Part shown: positions 37,920 to 46,558 of the stretch, piece after piece
How positions within the stretch are numbered: position 1 is the stretch's first letter
Layout of the letters: each line of letters opens with the position of its first letter
Assembly: GCA_050692055.1 (NCBI GenBank)
Contig: JBOGTC010000039.1
Span: 14,314 to 78,313 of the forward strand
Direction: 5' to 3'
Origin: JBOGTC01 sp050692055
GTDB taxonomy: Bacteria; Chloroflexota; Limnocylindria; QHBO01
Length of the DNA: 64,000 bases
Made by a program: the position numbers and the translations under genes
The notes under the pieces: generated by a model
Databases searched by the model: none
What the model saw: the letters and a program-made list of their open reading frames with translations, nothing else
What the model was told of the DNA's origin: nothing

Positions 37920-37939
37920 TTATCCACCGTTTGTCCACA
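37920..37939 (+). promoter_or_regulatory. Pair of DnaA-box-like sites
   Basis: TTATCCACC (37920-37928) and TTGTCCACA (37931-37939) in direct orientation, 11 bp apart (one helical turn). TTATCCACA and TTGTCCACA are the standard and high-GC-type DnaA boxes. Only two are seen and no dnaA, dnaN or rpmH is nearby, so this is not a recognisable oriC. Confidence 0.5.
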
Positions 37940-37950
37940 GCCGGGGCCGG

Positions 37951-38790
37951 TCAGACGAGAAACGGCAGGAGGTAGTGGTCCGACAGGCCGCCGAGGTTCA
38001 GCGCGGTCGTCAGCGCGGCAAAGCAGGCGAAGGCCAGGATGACGAGCCAGTCGGCTCGGTCGTAGCGCAGCTCGCGGTACCAAGAGCGGCGGCCGGTACC
38101 GAATGCACGCAGATCCATGGCGTCGATGGTGTCCTCCGCATTGGCAATTGCCCCGACTGTCACCGGCACCAGGACCGGGGCGAACTGCCGGATGCGTCGG
38201 ATAGGGTTGCGGCTTCCGCGCGCCGGGTCGTAGCCGCGGACGCGTTGCGCGGCGATAGTCTCGGCGAACTCGGCACCGAGCGAGGGGATGAAGCGAATCG
38301 TGAGGTCGAGGGCGAAGGCGAGGCGGTCCGGCAGGCCCAGCCGTCGGAAAGCGACGCCGAAGTCACCAGGTGCGACGGTGTAGGCGATGGGGATGCTGAC
38401 CGCGACGAAGCCCAGAAAGCGTAGGATCTGGCTCACGCTGAGGCTGATCGCCTCGGCCGTGATCGGTGCTCCGAGCAGTGGAATGCGGAAGAGCACATGC
38501 ACCTCGTCCGCGGCGAAACCTCCCGCGCGGCCGCCGGTGATGATCGTGTTGATGCCGGCGATGAAGATGATGATCGTGGCCAGATAGATCCACTGGGCAC
38601 GCACCCGGCGCCAAGGGATCCGAGCCGTTGCGTAGTAGGCGAGGCCGAACCCCAGCGCCAGGGCCAGATGACGGGCATCGCGCAGCTGGATCGCCCCGAT
38701 GACGAAGAGGAGCGCCGCCAGAAGCATCGTCCGCGGGTCGCGGCGTGCGAGCCATGACCCGCGGCCGATGTAGTGGAACGACGCGCGCAT
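37951..38790 (-). CDS. ecfT: ECF transporter T component (energy-coupling transmembrane protein)
   Basis: 279 residues, five to six membrane helices. The two coupling-helix motifs that contact the ATPases are visible: 'AQRVRGYDP' and 'DLRAFGTG' (the Ala-Arg-Gly type pair). Also 'LPDRLAFALDLTIRFIPSL', a strong family mark. It forms the scaffold between the S component and the ATPase pair encoded upstream in the same operon. Last gene of the operon. Confidence 0.92.
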   Translation of the reverse strand: MRASFHYIGRGSWLARRDPRTMLLAALLFVIGAIQLRDARHLALALGFGLAYYATARIPWRRVRAQWIYLATIIIFIAGINTIITGGRAGGFAADEVHVLFRIPLLGAPITAEAISLSVSQILRFLGFVAVSIPIAYTVAPGDFGVAFRRLGLPDRLAFALDLTIRFIPSLGAEFAETIAAQRVRGYDPARGSRNPIRRIRQFAPVLVPVTVGAIANAEDTIDAMDLRAFGTGRRSWYRELRYDRADWLVILAFACFAALTTALNLGGLSDHYLLPFLV

Positions 38791-38821
38791 CCCTCGTTTG
38801 CCGCCGTTCCGAGCGTTTCGC

Positions 38822-39394
38822 CTACCGCCCCAGCCTCTCGGAGAGCGGCTCCCAGGCGAGCACCAGGATCGGCGTCAGGATGACGCCGAAGATCGAGTTG
38901 CTCACCACGGTGGGGATGTACTCGGCGGTGAGGATCGTGTTGAAGCCCAGCTCAGGCTGGATGATCAGCTCGATCCAGATGAAGAGGAAGCCGACGACCG
39001 TGGCGACGACAGCCGTGATCGCCGCGACGGTCGCTCGGCCGCTCGAGCTCCCCATCATGCCGCGGAACATCGCCGGTCCGTAGCCGGCGATGAGCCCCAC
39101 CAGGCCATTCGCCACGCTCCAATGCCAGAACGTGAACGGACCGGAGCCTGTCAGCGTGTCGGCCAGGGCGTTGCCGACGAGCCCGGTGAAGAGGCCCACG
39201 AACGGGCCGAACGCGAAGCCGAAGAAGGTGAGGATGCCGAAGGCCGGGCGCAGGTAAACGCCCTCGGTGCCCGGGATCTGCGCGAAGAACGAGAAATAGC
39301 CGGCGACTGCGTACAGCGCCGCGCCAATCGCCGCGTAGACGATCGTCCGCGTGCCCAGCTCCCAGCTCGGGCGCTGGACTGTCATGGTCGTCAT
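38822..39394 (-). CDS. ECF transporter S component (substrate-binding), substrate unknown
   Basis: 190 residues with five to six helices: 'YAAIGAALYAVAGYFSFFA', 'LRPAFGILTFFGFAFGPFVG', 'GLFTGLVGNALADTLTG', 'ILTPILVLAWEPL'. The 'ALYAVAGYF' segment and the Asn-Ala-x-x-Asp loop are those of S components that dock on EcfT. AAAGGAGG lies about 11 nt before the ATG. The vitamin or metabolite bound is unknown; the SAM hydroxide adenosyltransferase at the operon head is the only clue. Confidence 0.85.
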   Translation of the reverse strand: MTTMTVQRPSWELGTRTIVYAAIGAALYAVAGYFSFFAQIPGTEGVYLRPAFGILTFFGFAFGPFVGLFTGLVGNALADTLTGSGPFTFWHWSVANGLVGLIAGYGPAMFRGMMGSSSGRATVAAITAVVATVVGFLFIWIELIIQPELGFNTILTAEYIPTVVSNSIFGVILTPILVLAWEPLSERLGR

Positions 39395-39412
39395 CGCTGG
39401 ATGAGCCTCCTT

Positions 39413-41119
39413 TCACGCCCGCGAGTCGCGGGCGTCCTCCGTGTGCTCCCCCGCGTGTCCGCCGGACGGCATTCGGCCGCCATCGTGCATCGCCACCCAG
39501 CCCGCCAGCGCCTCCGGCCCCATGAAGCGGCCGGTATGCGCGCGCCAGCGAGCGTTCGCCCGCATGAGCGAGGTGACGCGCAGGTGGCAGGCGCGCCAGA
39601 GCTGCTCGTCCGCCGCGACGACGGCCGGCGTCCCCTGCGCCGCGACACGCCCGTCCGCGAGCAGGATGACGTCGTCGGCATGGGTGAGCGCCAGGTCGAC
39701 GTCGTGCGTGACGAAGTAGATGCTCTCGAGTCCTTCGATCGACCGCACCTCGTGCATGAACCGCCCCGCATTGAGATGGTCCTGCCCGGAGGACGGTTCG
39801 TCAAGAAGGAGTGTGCGCGGCTGGATCGCCAGGGCCACGGCAATGGCCAGCCGTTTCTGCTGCCCGAAGCTGAGGGAGAGCGGCGGCCGCCCGGCGATTC
39901 CCTCGACCTCGTCGAGCGCCACGCGACGTAGCGCATCGGTCACGATCGCGGCGCGCTCGTCCTCCCCGCGCCCGAGGTTGTGCGGCCCGAACCACAGCTC
40001 GTCGTCAACGGTCGGGGCGAAGAGCATCTGTCCGGGATTCTGGAAGACGTAACCGAAAATGGCCGCCAGGTCTGCCACGCTGCGGGCGGCCGTCGAAGTG
40101 CCGTCGACGAGCACGTCCCCGGTCCACGGACGAAGCAGCGCCATGGCGAGCTTGAGCATCGTTGACTTCCCCGACCCGTTGGGGCCCAGGATCGCCACCC
40201 GGTGACGCCGTTCCAGGGTGGCGTCAAGGTCACGGAACACCCGCCTGCCGTCGTAGCCCGCGGAGACAACCCGGTACGCCAGCCGTGGCTCGCCCGTCCG
40301 GCCATGCGAGCCGACGGGCGGCTCGGAACGTTCGGGCAGCGCCCCGCGTGCGCGAAGGACGCGAGCTTCGACGATCGGGTACGGCAGCTTCACCGCGGAC
40401 GGATCGGCGGCTTCGAGGAATCCATCCAGGTCGCCCAGGTACCGCGTGCGACCGCGGTCGAGGTAGAGCACCGTGCCGGGTCGCAGCTCGAGGACGTCCT
40501 CGATCCGATGCTCGACCATGACGACCGCGGTCCCGGCGGTGGCCAGATCGCCGAGGAGCCCCACGAGCCGCTGGGCGGTGGCCGGGTCGAGGTTGGCGAG
40601 CGGCTCGTCGACGAGGATGATCGCCGGCTCCATCATGAGGACGGCCGCCACCGCCACGAGCTGGCGCTCGCCGCCGGACAGCTCATCGGTCTGGCGCTCC
40701 AGCAGGTGGCCGATCTGCACCTGGCTCACGACCCGGTTCAGTCGCCCGCGGATCTCCGTGCGATCGATCCCCAGGTTCTCCGGTCCAAAGGCGAGCTCGC
40801 CGAGCACGGTGGAGGCTACCAGCTGCCGGGCCGGATCCTGCAGCACGGTTCCGACACGCTGTCCCACCGAACGCAATGGCAGCTCCGCCACGCTCAGACC
40901 GTCGAGACGAACGCCGCCGGACAGCGCTCCATGGTAGGTGTGCGGGATCAGCCCGTTCATCGCCCGCACCAGCGTGCTCTTGCCGCAGCCCGAGGGACCG
41001 GCGACGAGCACGACCTCGCCCGGTCGAACGACGAGCGAGACATCGGTCAAGGCTGGGATGGTTGCCGTGCGATAGCTGAATGTCAGCCCGTCGACCTCGA
41101 TGAGCGGAACGGCGTCCAT
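39413..41119 (-). CDS. ECF transporter ATPase, two ATP-binding domains fused (EcfA-EcfA')
   Basis: 568 residues, two ABC domains in tandem. Domain 1: Walker A 'GPSGCGKSTLVRAMNGLIPH', signature 'LSGGERQLVAVAAVL', Walker B 'IILVDEPLANLDP'. Domain 2 (from about residue 275): 'GPNGSGKSTMLKLAMALL', 'LSFGQQKRLAIAVALAI', 'TLLLDEPSSGQDHLN', and switch 'IYFVTHDVDLAL'. Single-chain double ATPases are normal in group I/II ECF systems. It starts 3 bp after the SAM hydroxide adenosyltransferase stop and ends just before the S gene. Confidence 0.94.
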   Translation of the reverse strand: MDAVPLIEVDGLTFSYRTATIPALTDVSLVVRPGEVVLVAGPSGCGKSTLVRAMNGLIPHTYHGALSGGVRLDGLSVAELPLRSVGQRVGTVLQDPARQLVASTVLGELAFGPENLGIDRTEIRGRLNRVVSQVQIGHLLERQTDELSGGERQLVAVAAVLMMEPAIILVDEPLANLDPATAQRLVGLLGDLATAGTAVVMVEHRIEDVLELRPGTVLYLDRGRTRYLGDLDGFLEAADPSAVKLPYPIVEARVLRARGALPERSEPPVGSHGRTGEPRLAYRVVSAGYDGRRVFRDLDATLERRHRVAILGPNGSGKSTMLKLAMALLRPWTGDVLVDGTSTAARSVADLAAIFGYVFQNPGQMLFAPTVDDELWFGPHNLGRGEDERAAIVTDALRRVALDEVEGIAGRPPLSLSFGQQKRLAIAVALAIQPRTLLLDEPSSGQDHLNAGRFMHEVRSIEGLESIYFVTHDVDLALTHADDVILLADGRVAAQGTPAVVAADEQLWRACHLRVTSLMRANARWRAHTGRFMGPEALAGWVAMHDGGRMPSGGHAGEHTEDARDSRA

Positions 41120-41122
41120 CGG

Positions 41123-41956
41123 TCAGGCAGGCTCGATTCGCACCGGTGTGTCGCGCGCCAGGCCGAAGTGCTCGGCGGCGGATCCCTGGTTGATGCCGAG
41201 GGCGAGGCCGGCGTAGTCGGCGTCCTCGTAGAGGAGCGGCTCGCCGGCCGCCACGTCGCCGAAGGTCGTCGCCCATGGCACGGACAGCTCGCGGTGAGGG
41301 AGAAGCACGCGAAAGCGGTCGCCCGGTCGCAGCGCGCCGGTCAGTGACTCCAAGTCGGCGGCCTGGCCGGCGACGCGGCAGTTGCCGAAGGAGTCGACAA
41401 AGAGGACGGCGCTGTCCAGACCGCCGCGCGCCGGGGCTGCCACGGGCAGGACGAGGTCCACGATCTCCGACGGCGGTATCTCCGGCCCGATCGTGTCGAA
41501 CCCCGCGCCGCACGCCAGGTGCGCCGCGACCGGCGCGAAGATGTCGCGCCCATGGAACGTGCTCGACACTTCGGGCCGCCAGAGCTCAGGATTCTCCAGG
41601 ATGCGCGCGGATTCGATGCCGCCGAGCCGGCGGGCGGCCGGAGCCAGCAGTCCGTTGTCCGGTCCGAGCAGCACGTCACCGCGAGCGGCTCTGAGGGCAA
41701 GGGGCCTGCGGCTGGTGCCGACGCCGGGGTCGACGACGGCCAGGTGGACCCCGACCGGCAGGTACGGTAGGGCGCAGTCGAGCAGGAAGGCGCCATCGCG
41801 GATGGCGAATTTCGCCACCGTGTGGCCGATGTCCAGGATCCGGGCGTCGGGGCAGATGGCCCACATGACGCCGCGACACACCGCGGGCGCGCTGTCGCTC
41901 CCGAAGTCGGTCAGGAACGAGATGAACGGCGGTGCTGGGCGCTCCGGTCGATCCAT
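41123..41956 (-). CDS. SAM hydroxide adenosyltransferase (DUF62 family)
   Basis: 277 residues from the ATG at 41956. It splits S-adenosylmethionine with water-derived hydroxide to adenosine and methionine, the hydroxide counterpart of fluorinase/chlorinase. Seen: 'ISFLTDFGSDSAPAVCRGVM' (family Asp), 'ILDIGHTVAKFAIRDGAFLL', 'GVHLAVVDPGVGTSRRPLAL', 'LLGPDNGLLAPAARRLG', 'TFHGRDIFAPVAAHLA' and 'DSFGNCRVA'. A TACGAT -10-like box lies 6 nt upstream, so the operon is leaderless. It heads an ECF transporter operon, a pairing seen elsewhere; the link between SAM cleavage and the transported molecule is not known. Confidence 0.92.
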   Translation of the reverse strand: MDRPERPAPPFISFLTDFGSDSAPAVCRGVMWAICPDARILDIGHTVAKFAIRDGAFLLDCALPYLPVGVHLAVVDPGVGTSRRPLALRAARGDVLLGPDNGLLAPAARRLGGIESARILENPELWRPEVSSTFHGRDIFAPVAAHLACGAGFDTIGPEIPPSEIVDLVLPVAAPARGGLDSAVLFVDSFGNCRVAGQAADLESLTGALRPGDRFRVLLPHRELSVPWATTFGDVAAGEPLLYEDADYAGLALGINQGSAAEHFGLARDTPVRIEPA

Positions 41957-41962
41957 CGGCGC

Positions 41963-41968
41963 ATCGTA
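41963..41968 (-). promoter_or_regulatory. -10 box of the DUF62-ECF operon (leaderless)
   Basis: TACGAT on the minus strand, 6 nt before the ATG at 41956. No riboswitch-like fold is visible in the 120 bp upstream. Confidence 0.45.
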
Positions 41969-42078
41969 GCCGGGCTGCCTTCCGGGCAGCGCCGACCGCG
42001 GAGTGCAAGACACCTGCACACTCGCGGAGCATAGGCGCGGGGCGCTTACCGGCGGATTACTCGTCGCTTACCGGGCGC

Positions 42079-43608
42079 TCAGGTCAGCCGCACCGACTCT
42101 CGGTGCTTCGGAAGGTACGGCTCCAGGTTCAGCTCGTCGCGAATACGTCTCGCGAACGCCTCGGCGGCCTCCGGATCGCCATGGACCACGAAGACCTTCT
42201 TCGGCCGGCCGTTGCTCGCCGCGCCGTTGCTCGCGGCGCCGTTGCCGGCGCGACCGAAGTGGGCGAGCCACGCCTCGAGCTCTCGCTGGTCGGCGTGGGC
42301 GCTGAAGCCGCTGATGGACCGCACGCGACAGCGGACCGGGATCTCCTGGCCATCGATGCGCGCCGTCCCACCGCCGTCCTGGAGATGGCGCCCCAGCGTC
42401 CCCTCCCCCTGATAGCCGATGAACAGCAGCGTGCACTTCGGATCGGGCAGGAAGTCCTTGAGATGGTGCAGGATCCGGCCGCCGGTGAGCATCCCGGACG
42501 AGGCGACGACCATGATCGGACGCTGGGCATGGCGGATGGCCTTCGACTGCTCGACGCTATCGGTGAACTCCTGGCCCGGATACTCGAGCGGCGAGTCGCC
42601 GGACTCGAGCAGCGCGCGCGTCTCGGAGTCGTAGTCCTCGGGATGGTCGTGGTAGACGCGCGTCGCCCGGGACGCCATGGGCGAGTCGAGGAAGAGCGGC
42701 AGGCGTGGGATGCGGCCCTCCCGCACGAGATCATCGAGCACCCAGATCACCTCCTGGGTGCGGCCGATGGCGAACGACGGCACCAGCAGCACGCCCTCAT
42801 CGTCGGCCACCTCGCCGATGGCCGCCACCAGCTCCGCGATGGCCTCGTGGCGCGGGGCGTGCTCGCGGTTGCCGTAGGTGGACTCGACCACCACATGGTC
42901 GGCGTGGGTGATCGTCGCCGGATCGCGCAGGATCGGCGTGTCGTCGCGGCCCAGGTCGCCGGAGAAGACGATCGTCGTCGCGGCGTCTCCATCCGTCACG
43001 CGCAGCTCGATGATCGCCGAGCCCAGGATGTGGCCCGCGTCGTGGAAGACGGCCGTGACGCCATCGCTGATCTCCACCTCGCTGCCGTAGTCGGCGCCTC
43101 GCACCTGGCGCATCGTCTGGTCGACATCGGCCTCGACGTACAGCGGCTCGCGCGTCTCGGTGCGGCCCTCGGGTCGCGCCCTGCGCAGTCGTTCGGGCAT
43201 CTCCTCGTCATCGTGTTCCATTGCCGCCTCCTCACCCGCTCCCTCCGCGGCCTGCTCGGGATGGCGTCGTCGCCAGCGCTCGGCGAACTCGACCTGCAAC
43301 TTGGCCGAGTCGCGCAGCACGATCTCGCCGAGGTCGATCGTCCCGTGCGTGGCATGGATCGGCCCCGGATAGCCGGCCTTCACGAGCGCCGGGACGCGGC
43401 CGCAGTGGTCGAGGTGGGCGTGCGTCAGGAGCACGGCGTCGAGCTTGCTGGCCTCGAAGGCGAACGGCAGCCGGTTGCGCGCCACTTCCTCCGGCGAGCC
43501 CTGGAACATCCCGCACTCGACCAGGACGCGGCGCTCGCCCGCGGTGACCAGGAACTGCGAGCCGGTGACGCAGCCGACAGCGCCCAGGAACTGAATCTCG
43601 ATGGCCAT
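42079..43608 (-). CDS. MBL-fold beta-CASP nuclease (RNA/DNA processing)
   Basis: 509 residues from the ATG at 43608. Metallo-beta-lactamase core with 'LLTHAHLDHCGRVPALV' (HxHxDH), 'HDAGHILGSAIIEL' and 'FSGDLGRDDTPIL', then the beta-CASP domain ('VLLVPSFAIGRTQEVIWVL', 'VVASSGMLTGGRILHHLKDF') and the C-terminal RMMBL motif ('SGFSAHADQRELEAWL', 'FVVHGDPEAAEAFARRI'). Near the end is an Ala-Ser-Asn-Gly repeat linker encoded by a 15-bp tandem repeat around 42205-42245. A charged insert (about 135-170) lies in the MBL core. Divergent from a DNA ligase gene over a 48-bp promoter region. Confidence 0.93.
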   Translation of the reverse strand: MAIEIQFLGAVGCVTGSQFLVTAGERRVLVECGMFQGSPEEVARNRLPFAFEASKLDAVLLTHAHLDHCGRVPALVKAGYPGPIHATHGTIDLGEIVLRDSAKLQVEFAERWRRRHPEQAAEGAGEEAAMEHDDEEMPERLRRARPEGRTETREPLYVEADVDQTMRQVRGADYGSEVEISDGVTAVFHDAGHILGSAIIELRVTDGDAATTIVFSGDLGRDDTPILRDPATITHADHVVVESTYGNREHAPRHEAIAELVAAIGEVADDEGVLLVPSFAIGRTQEVIWVLDDLVREGRIPRLPLFLDSPMASRATRVYHDHPEDYDSETRALLESGDSPLEYPGQEFTDSVEQSKAIRHAQRPIMVVASSGMLTGGRILHHLKDFLPDPKCTLLFIGYQGEGTLGRHLQDGGGTARIDGQEIPVRCRVRSISGFSAHADQRELEAWLAHFGRAGNGAASNGAASNGRPKKVFVVHGDPEAAEAFARRIRDELNLEPYLPKHRESVRLT

Positions 43609-43614
43609 GGCCCG

Positions 43615-43649
43615 AGTATGGCCGACGGGCACGGCAGGCCGCGTATGAT
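43615..43649. promoter_or_regulatory. Divergent leaderless promoters between the beta-CASP nuclease and DNA ligase genes
   Basis: CATACT on the minus strand (43620-43615) is 6 nt before the nuclease ATG; TATGAT on the plus strand (43644-43649) is 7 nt before the ligase ATG at 43657. No ribosome sites are present. The whole intergenic space is 48 bp. Confidence 0.5.
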
Positions 43650-43656
43650 CGGCGCC

Positions 43657-44748
43657 ATGGCCTTCCCCGTCGAGCCGCCCGTCGAGCCGATGCTCGCCAA
43701 GCCGGCCCCTGAGATCCCCGTAGGCGACGGTTGGTGCTACGAGCCGAAGTGGGACGGCTTCCGCGCCATCGTCTTCCGCGACCGCGACGAGGTCTTCATC
43801 CAATCGCGGGACCTCAAGCCGCTGAACCGGTACTTCCCGGAGCTCGAGGCGCCACTGCGCGCGGTTGGCGGTCCGTCGGCACGCTTCGTCATCGATGGCG
43901 AGGTAGTGATCGCGCTGCCCGACGGCGGACTGGACTTTGACGCATTGCTGCTGCGCATCCATCCCGCCGCCTCGCGCGTGGCGATGCTGGCCGAGCAGTC
44001 GCCCGCCTCGTTCGTCGCCTTTGACTGCCTGGCCGATGGCGCCGACGACCTCCGCGCCGCTCCCTTCACCGACCGCCGGCGCCGCCTGGCGGCGCTGCTT
44101 GTGGAGCCGCCGGCATCGGTCCGTCTGACGCCGATGACGTCAGACCCATCGCTTGCGCGCCACTGGTTCGACGTCTTCGAGGGCGCCGGGCTGGATGGCG
44201 TGATCGGCAAGCGCTCCACCTCGCCGTATCTCGCCGCCAAGCGCGAAATGGCCAAGATCAAGCACCTGCGCACCGCGGACTGCGTGGTGGCCGGCTTCCG
44301 CTGGCACAAGAACGGGCCCGGCACGCTCGTCGGCTCCCTGCTGCTTGGGCTGTTCAACGCCGCTGGCCAGTTGCAGCACGTGGGCGTCACCTCGTCGTTC
44401 ACCGTGGACAGGCGCCGCGAGCTGGTGGCCTTCCTCGAGCCCTACCGGCGGGACGCCCTTGACGGTCATCCGTGGAGGGACTGGGCCGAAGCCGAGGCGG
44501 CCGCGGCGGCGGACGGGCGACGGCTTCCCGGCGCCACGTCGCGCTGGAACCGTGGCAAGGACCTCTCCTGGGAGGCCGTGCGGCCGGAGCTCGTGTGCGA
44601 GGTCGCCTTCGACCACCTGCAGGGCGACCGGTTCCGCCATGCGGCCACCTTCAAGCGCTGGCGCCCCGACCGCTCCCCGGAGTCCTGTCGCTACGACCAG
44701 CTGGCCGAGACGCCGCCGGCGCTGCTGGCCGACCTGTTCGCATCGTAG
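43657..44748 (+). CDS. ATP-dependent DNA ligase (LigC / LigD ligase-domain type)
   Basis: 363 residues from the ATG at 43657. Nucleophile Lys in motif I 'YEPKWDGFRAIVF', motif III 'ARFVIDGEVVIAL', motif IIIa 'FVAFDCL', motif IV 'GLDGVIGKR', motif V 'MAKIKHLRTADCVVAGF', and the C-terminal OB domain to 'VCEVAFDHLQGDRFRHAATF'. It seals nicks using ATP. No polymerase or phosphoesterase domain is fused. A LigD-type polymerase is encoded at 46.6-48.0 kb, so the NHEJ-type functions look split over separate genes. No Ku gene is in the window. Confidence 0.93.
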   Translation: MAFPVEPPVEPMLAKPAPEIPVGDGWCYEPKWDGFRAIVFRDRDEVFIQSRDLKPLNRYFPELEAPLRAVGGPSARFVIDGEVVIALPDGGLDFDALLLRIHPAASRVAMLAEQSPASFVAFDCLADGADDLRAAPFTDRRRRLAALLVEPPASVRLTPMTSDPSLARHWFDVFEGAGLDGVIGKRSTSPYLAAKREMAKIKHLRTADCVVAGFRWHKNGPGTLVGSLLLGLFNAAGQLQHVGVTSSFTVDRRRELVAFLEPYRRDALDGHPWRDWAEAEAAAAADGRRLPGATSRWNRGKDLSWEAVRPELVCEVAFDHLQGDRFRHAATFKRWRPDRSPESCRYDQLAETPPALLADLFAS

Positions 44749-44865
44749 GTCGATGCGGCGCCGCCCGGCAGTGGCCGGCGTCTGGGCGACGGCGTTGGGC
44801 GATAGCGCGTTACACTGGCCCCGCCGCCCGCTTCCCTGACATCCTGCATCAGGAGGAGACCGACC

Positions 44866-46557
44866 GTGTCCGTCGCCGCGAACCCGAACACCGCCGTCGA
44901 CGACCTCGCCGACCGCTTCTGGCAGAGCGTCCTGGAGCGCGACCCGCTGTGGGCCACGATCCTCGGCGACGAGCGCTGGGACGACCGGCTGCCTGACCTC
45001 GGCCCCGATGGACGAGCGGCCGACGAGGTCGCCTATCGACGGACGCTCGAGGAGGCGCAAGCCATCCCAGCCGGCGGCCTGGACCCCGAGCAGACCATCA
45101 CCCGCGACCTGCTGGTGATCGTGTGCGAGAACCACCTCGAGGCGCTCGACCAGAAGCAGTACCAGCTCGCCGTCGACCACATGGCCGGCCCCCAGACCTG
45201 GCCCGCCGAGATTGCGCAGTACCAGCGCGCGGATACGCCCGAGCGGCTCGAGCGGCTGCTGACCCGCTACCGTGCGTTCTCGACCACGATCGAGCAGTAC
45301 ATCGGCACGTTGGCGGAGGGCGTCGCAGACGGACGAACCTCGGCGGCCATGCCGGTGCGGCGAGCCATCGAGCAGATCGATCGCATGCTGGCCACGCCGG
45401 TGGAGGAGGCAGCCGCCGTGACGCTGGCGCAGGTCGATGATGCGGCCCGCGACCGGCTCATCGAGGCCACCCGCGATCACATCTACCCTGCCTGGCGGCA
45501 CCTTCGCGACTACCTCGCCGACGAATACGAGGCCCGGGCCCGACCCGAGCCCGGCCTGTCGACCACGCCCGGTGGCGACGAGGCGTATCGGCTCGCGATC
45601 CGGATGCAGACCACCGTGGCTACCACGGCCGAGGAGGTCCATGCTTTCGGCCTCGCGGACCTGGAGCACATCGAGGCCGAGAAGGACGAGATTGCCCGAC
45701 GGCTGGGCCACGCCGATCGATCGGCGCTGACGAGGGCACTGGCCGATGACGGCCAGAACCACACCGATGACCCCGCTGCCCTCGTCCGGCTCGCACAGCA
45801 ACAGACCGATCGCGCCTACGGGGAGGCGCCGAAGTACTTCGGCCGGCTGCCGCGCGCGAACTGCATCGTCAAGGCCGTCGAGGCCTACCGCGAGCAGGAG
45901 TCGCCGCCGGCGTTCTACATGCCGCCGTCGCTCGACGGCTCGCGCCAGGGCCAGTACTACATCAACACCTACCAGCCCTCGGAGCGCCAGCTGCACAAGA
46001 TCGCGGCCATCACCTTCCACGAGGCAACGCCGGGGCACCACTTCCAGATCGCGATCGAGATGGAGCTGGCCGGGCTGCCCGCCTTCCGCACTCTGGGCGC
46101 CCGGATGGCGGGCGTAGCCTACGCCGAGGGCTGGGGCCTGTACTGCGAGCGGCTTGCCGACGAGATGGGCCTCTACGCCTCCGACGAGGAGCGCCTGGGC
46201 ATGCTCGACGCGCAGTCCTTCCGCGCCGCGCGGCTCGTCGTCGACTCGGGGCTGCATGCCATGGGCTGGTCGCGGGAGCGCGCCATCGAGTTCATGCACG
46301 AGCGTGGATCGCTGCCCCCGGTCGACGCCGGCATCGAGGTCGACCGCTACACCGTCTGGGCTGGTCAGGCGCTCAGCTACAAGCTCGGCCAGCGCGAGAT
46401 CGAGCGCGCCCGCCAGGAGGTGGCGGCCGCCATGGGCGACCGGTTCGACCTGCGTGCCTTCCACGACGAGGTGCTCGGCCACGGGACGCTGCCGCTCGCC
46501 ACCCTTCGCCGCGAGATCCCCGGCTGGGTGGAGGCAGCGGTCTCCGGCGCGTCATGA
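44866..46557 (+). CDS. DUF885 family protein (putative metallopeptidase)
   Basis: 563 residues from a GTG with AGGAGGAG about 8 nt upstream; a TACACT -10-like box lies about 50 nt before. DUF885 proteins are alpha-helical and carry a thermolysin-like zinc motif, here 'HEATPGHHFQIAIEMEL' (about 385-401) with 'YAEGWGLYCERLADEMGLY' downstream. Also 'YYINTYQPSERQLHKIAAIT' just before, a strong family mark. No signal peptide, so cytoplasmic. The substrate is unknown; distant similarity to M32 carboxypeptidases suggests peptide cleavage. It ends 1 bp before the stop of the convergent polymerase gene. Confidence 0.9.
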   Translation: MSVAANPNTAVDDLADRFWQSVLERDPLWATILGDERWDDRLPDLGPDGRAADEVAYRRTLEEAQAIPAGGLDPEQTITRDLLVIVCENHLEALDQKQYQLAVDHMAGPQTWPAEIAQYQRADTPERLERLLTRYRAFSTTIEQYIGTLAEGVADGRTSAAMPVRRAIEQIDRMLATPVEEAAAVTLAQVDDAARDRLIEATRDHIYPAWRHLRDYLADEYEARARPEPGLSTTPGGDEAYRLAIRMQTTVATTAEEVHAFGLADLEHIEAEKDEIARRLGHADRSALTRALADDGQNHTDDPAALVRLAQQQTDRAYGEAPKYFGRLPRANCIVKAVEAYREQESPPAFYMPPSLDGSRQGQYYINTYQPSERQLHKIAAITFHEATPGHHFQIAIEMELAGLPAFRTLGARMAGVAYAEGWGLYCERLADEMGLYASDEERLGMLDAQSFRAARLVVDSGLHAMGWSRERAIEFMHERGSLPPVDAGIEVDRYTVWAGQALSYKLGQREIERARQEVAAAMGDRFDLRAFHDEVLGHGTLPLATLRREIPGWVEAAVSGAS

Positions 46558-46558
46558 G

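Noticed and set aside
37554..37950. Replication origin at the DnaA-box pair
   Set aside because: Only two boxes, no AT-rich unwinding region, and no dnaA, dnaN, rpmH or parAB nearby.
41957..42078. Riboswitch (SAM, cobalamin or thiamine) before the DUF62-ECF operon
   Set aside because: Only about 120 bp is available, the likely -10 box is 6 nt from the start codon, and no conserved riboswitch core is visible.
43589..43602. Further copy of the repeat end motif (CTGAATCT...)
   Set aside because: It is inside the nuclease coding sequence, matches only eight bases and has no partner at 87 or 50 bp.
41932..44748. A 938-residue start for the DNA ligase
   Set aside because: The upstream 575 residues lie opposite the beta-CASP nuclease; the ligase family start fits 43657, just after a -10 box.
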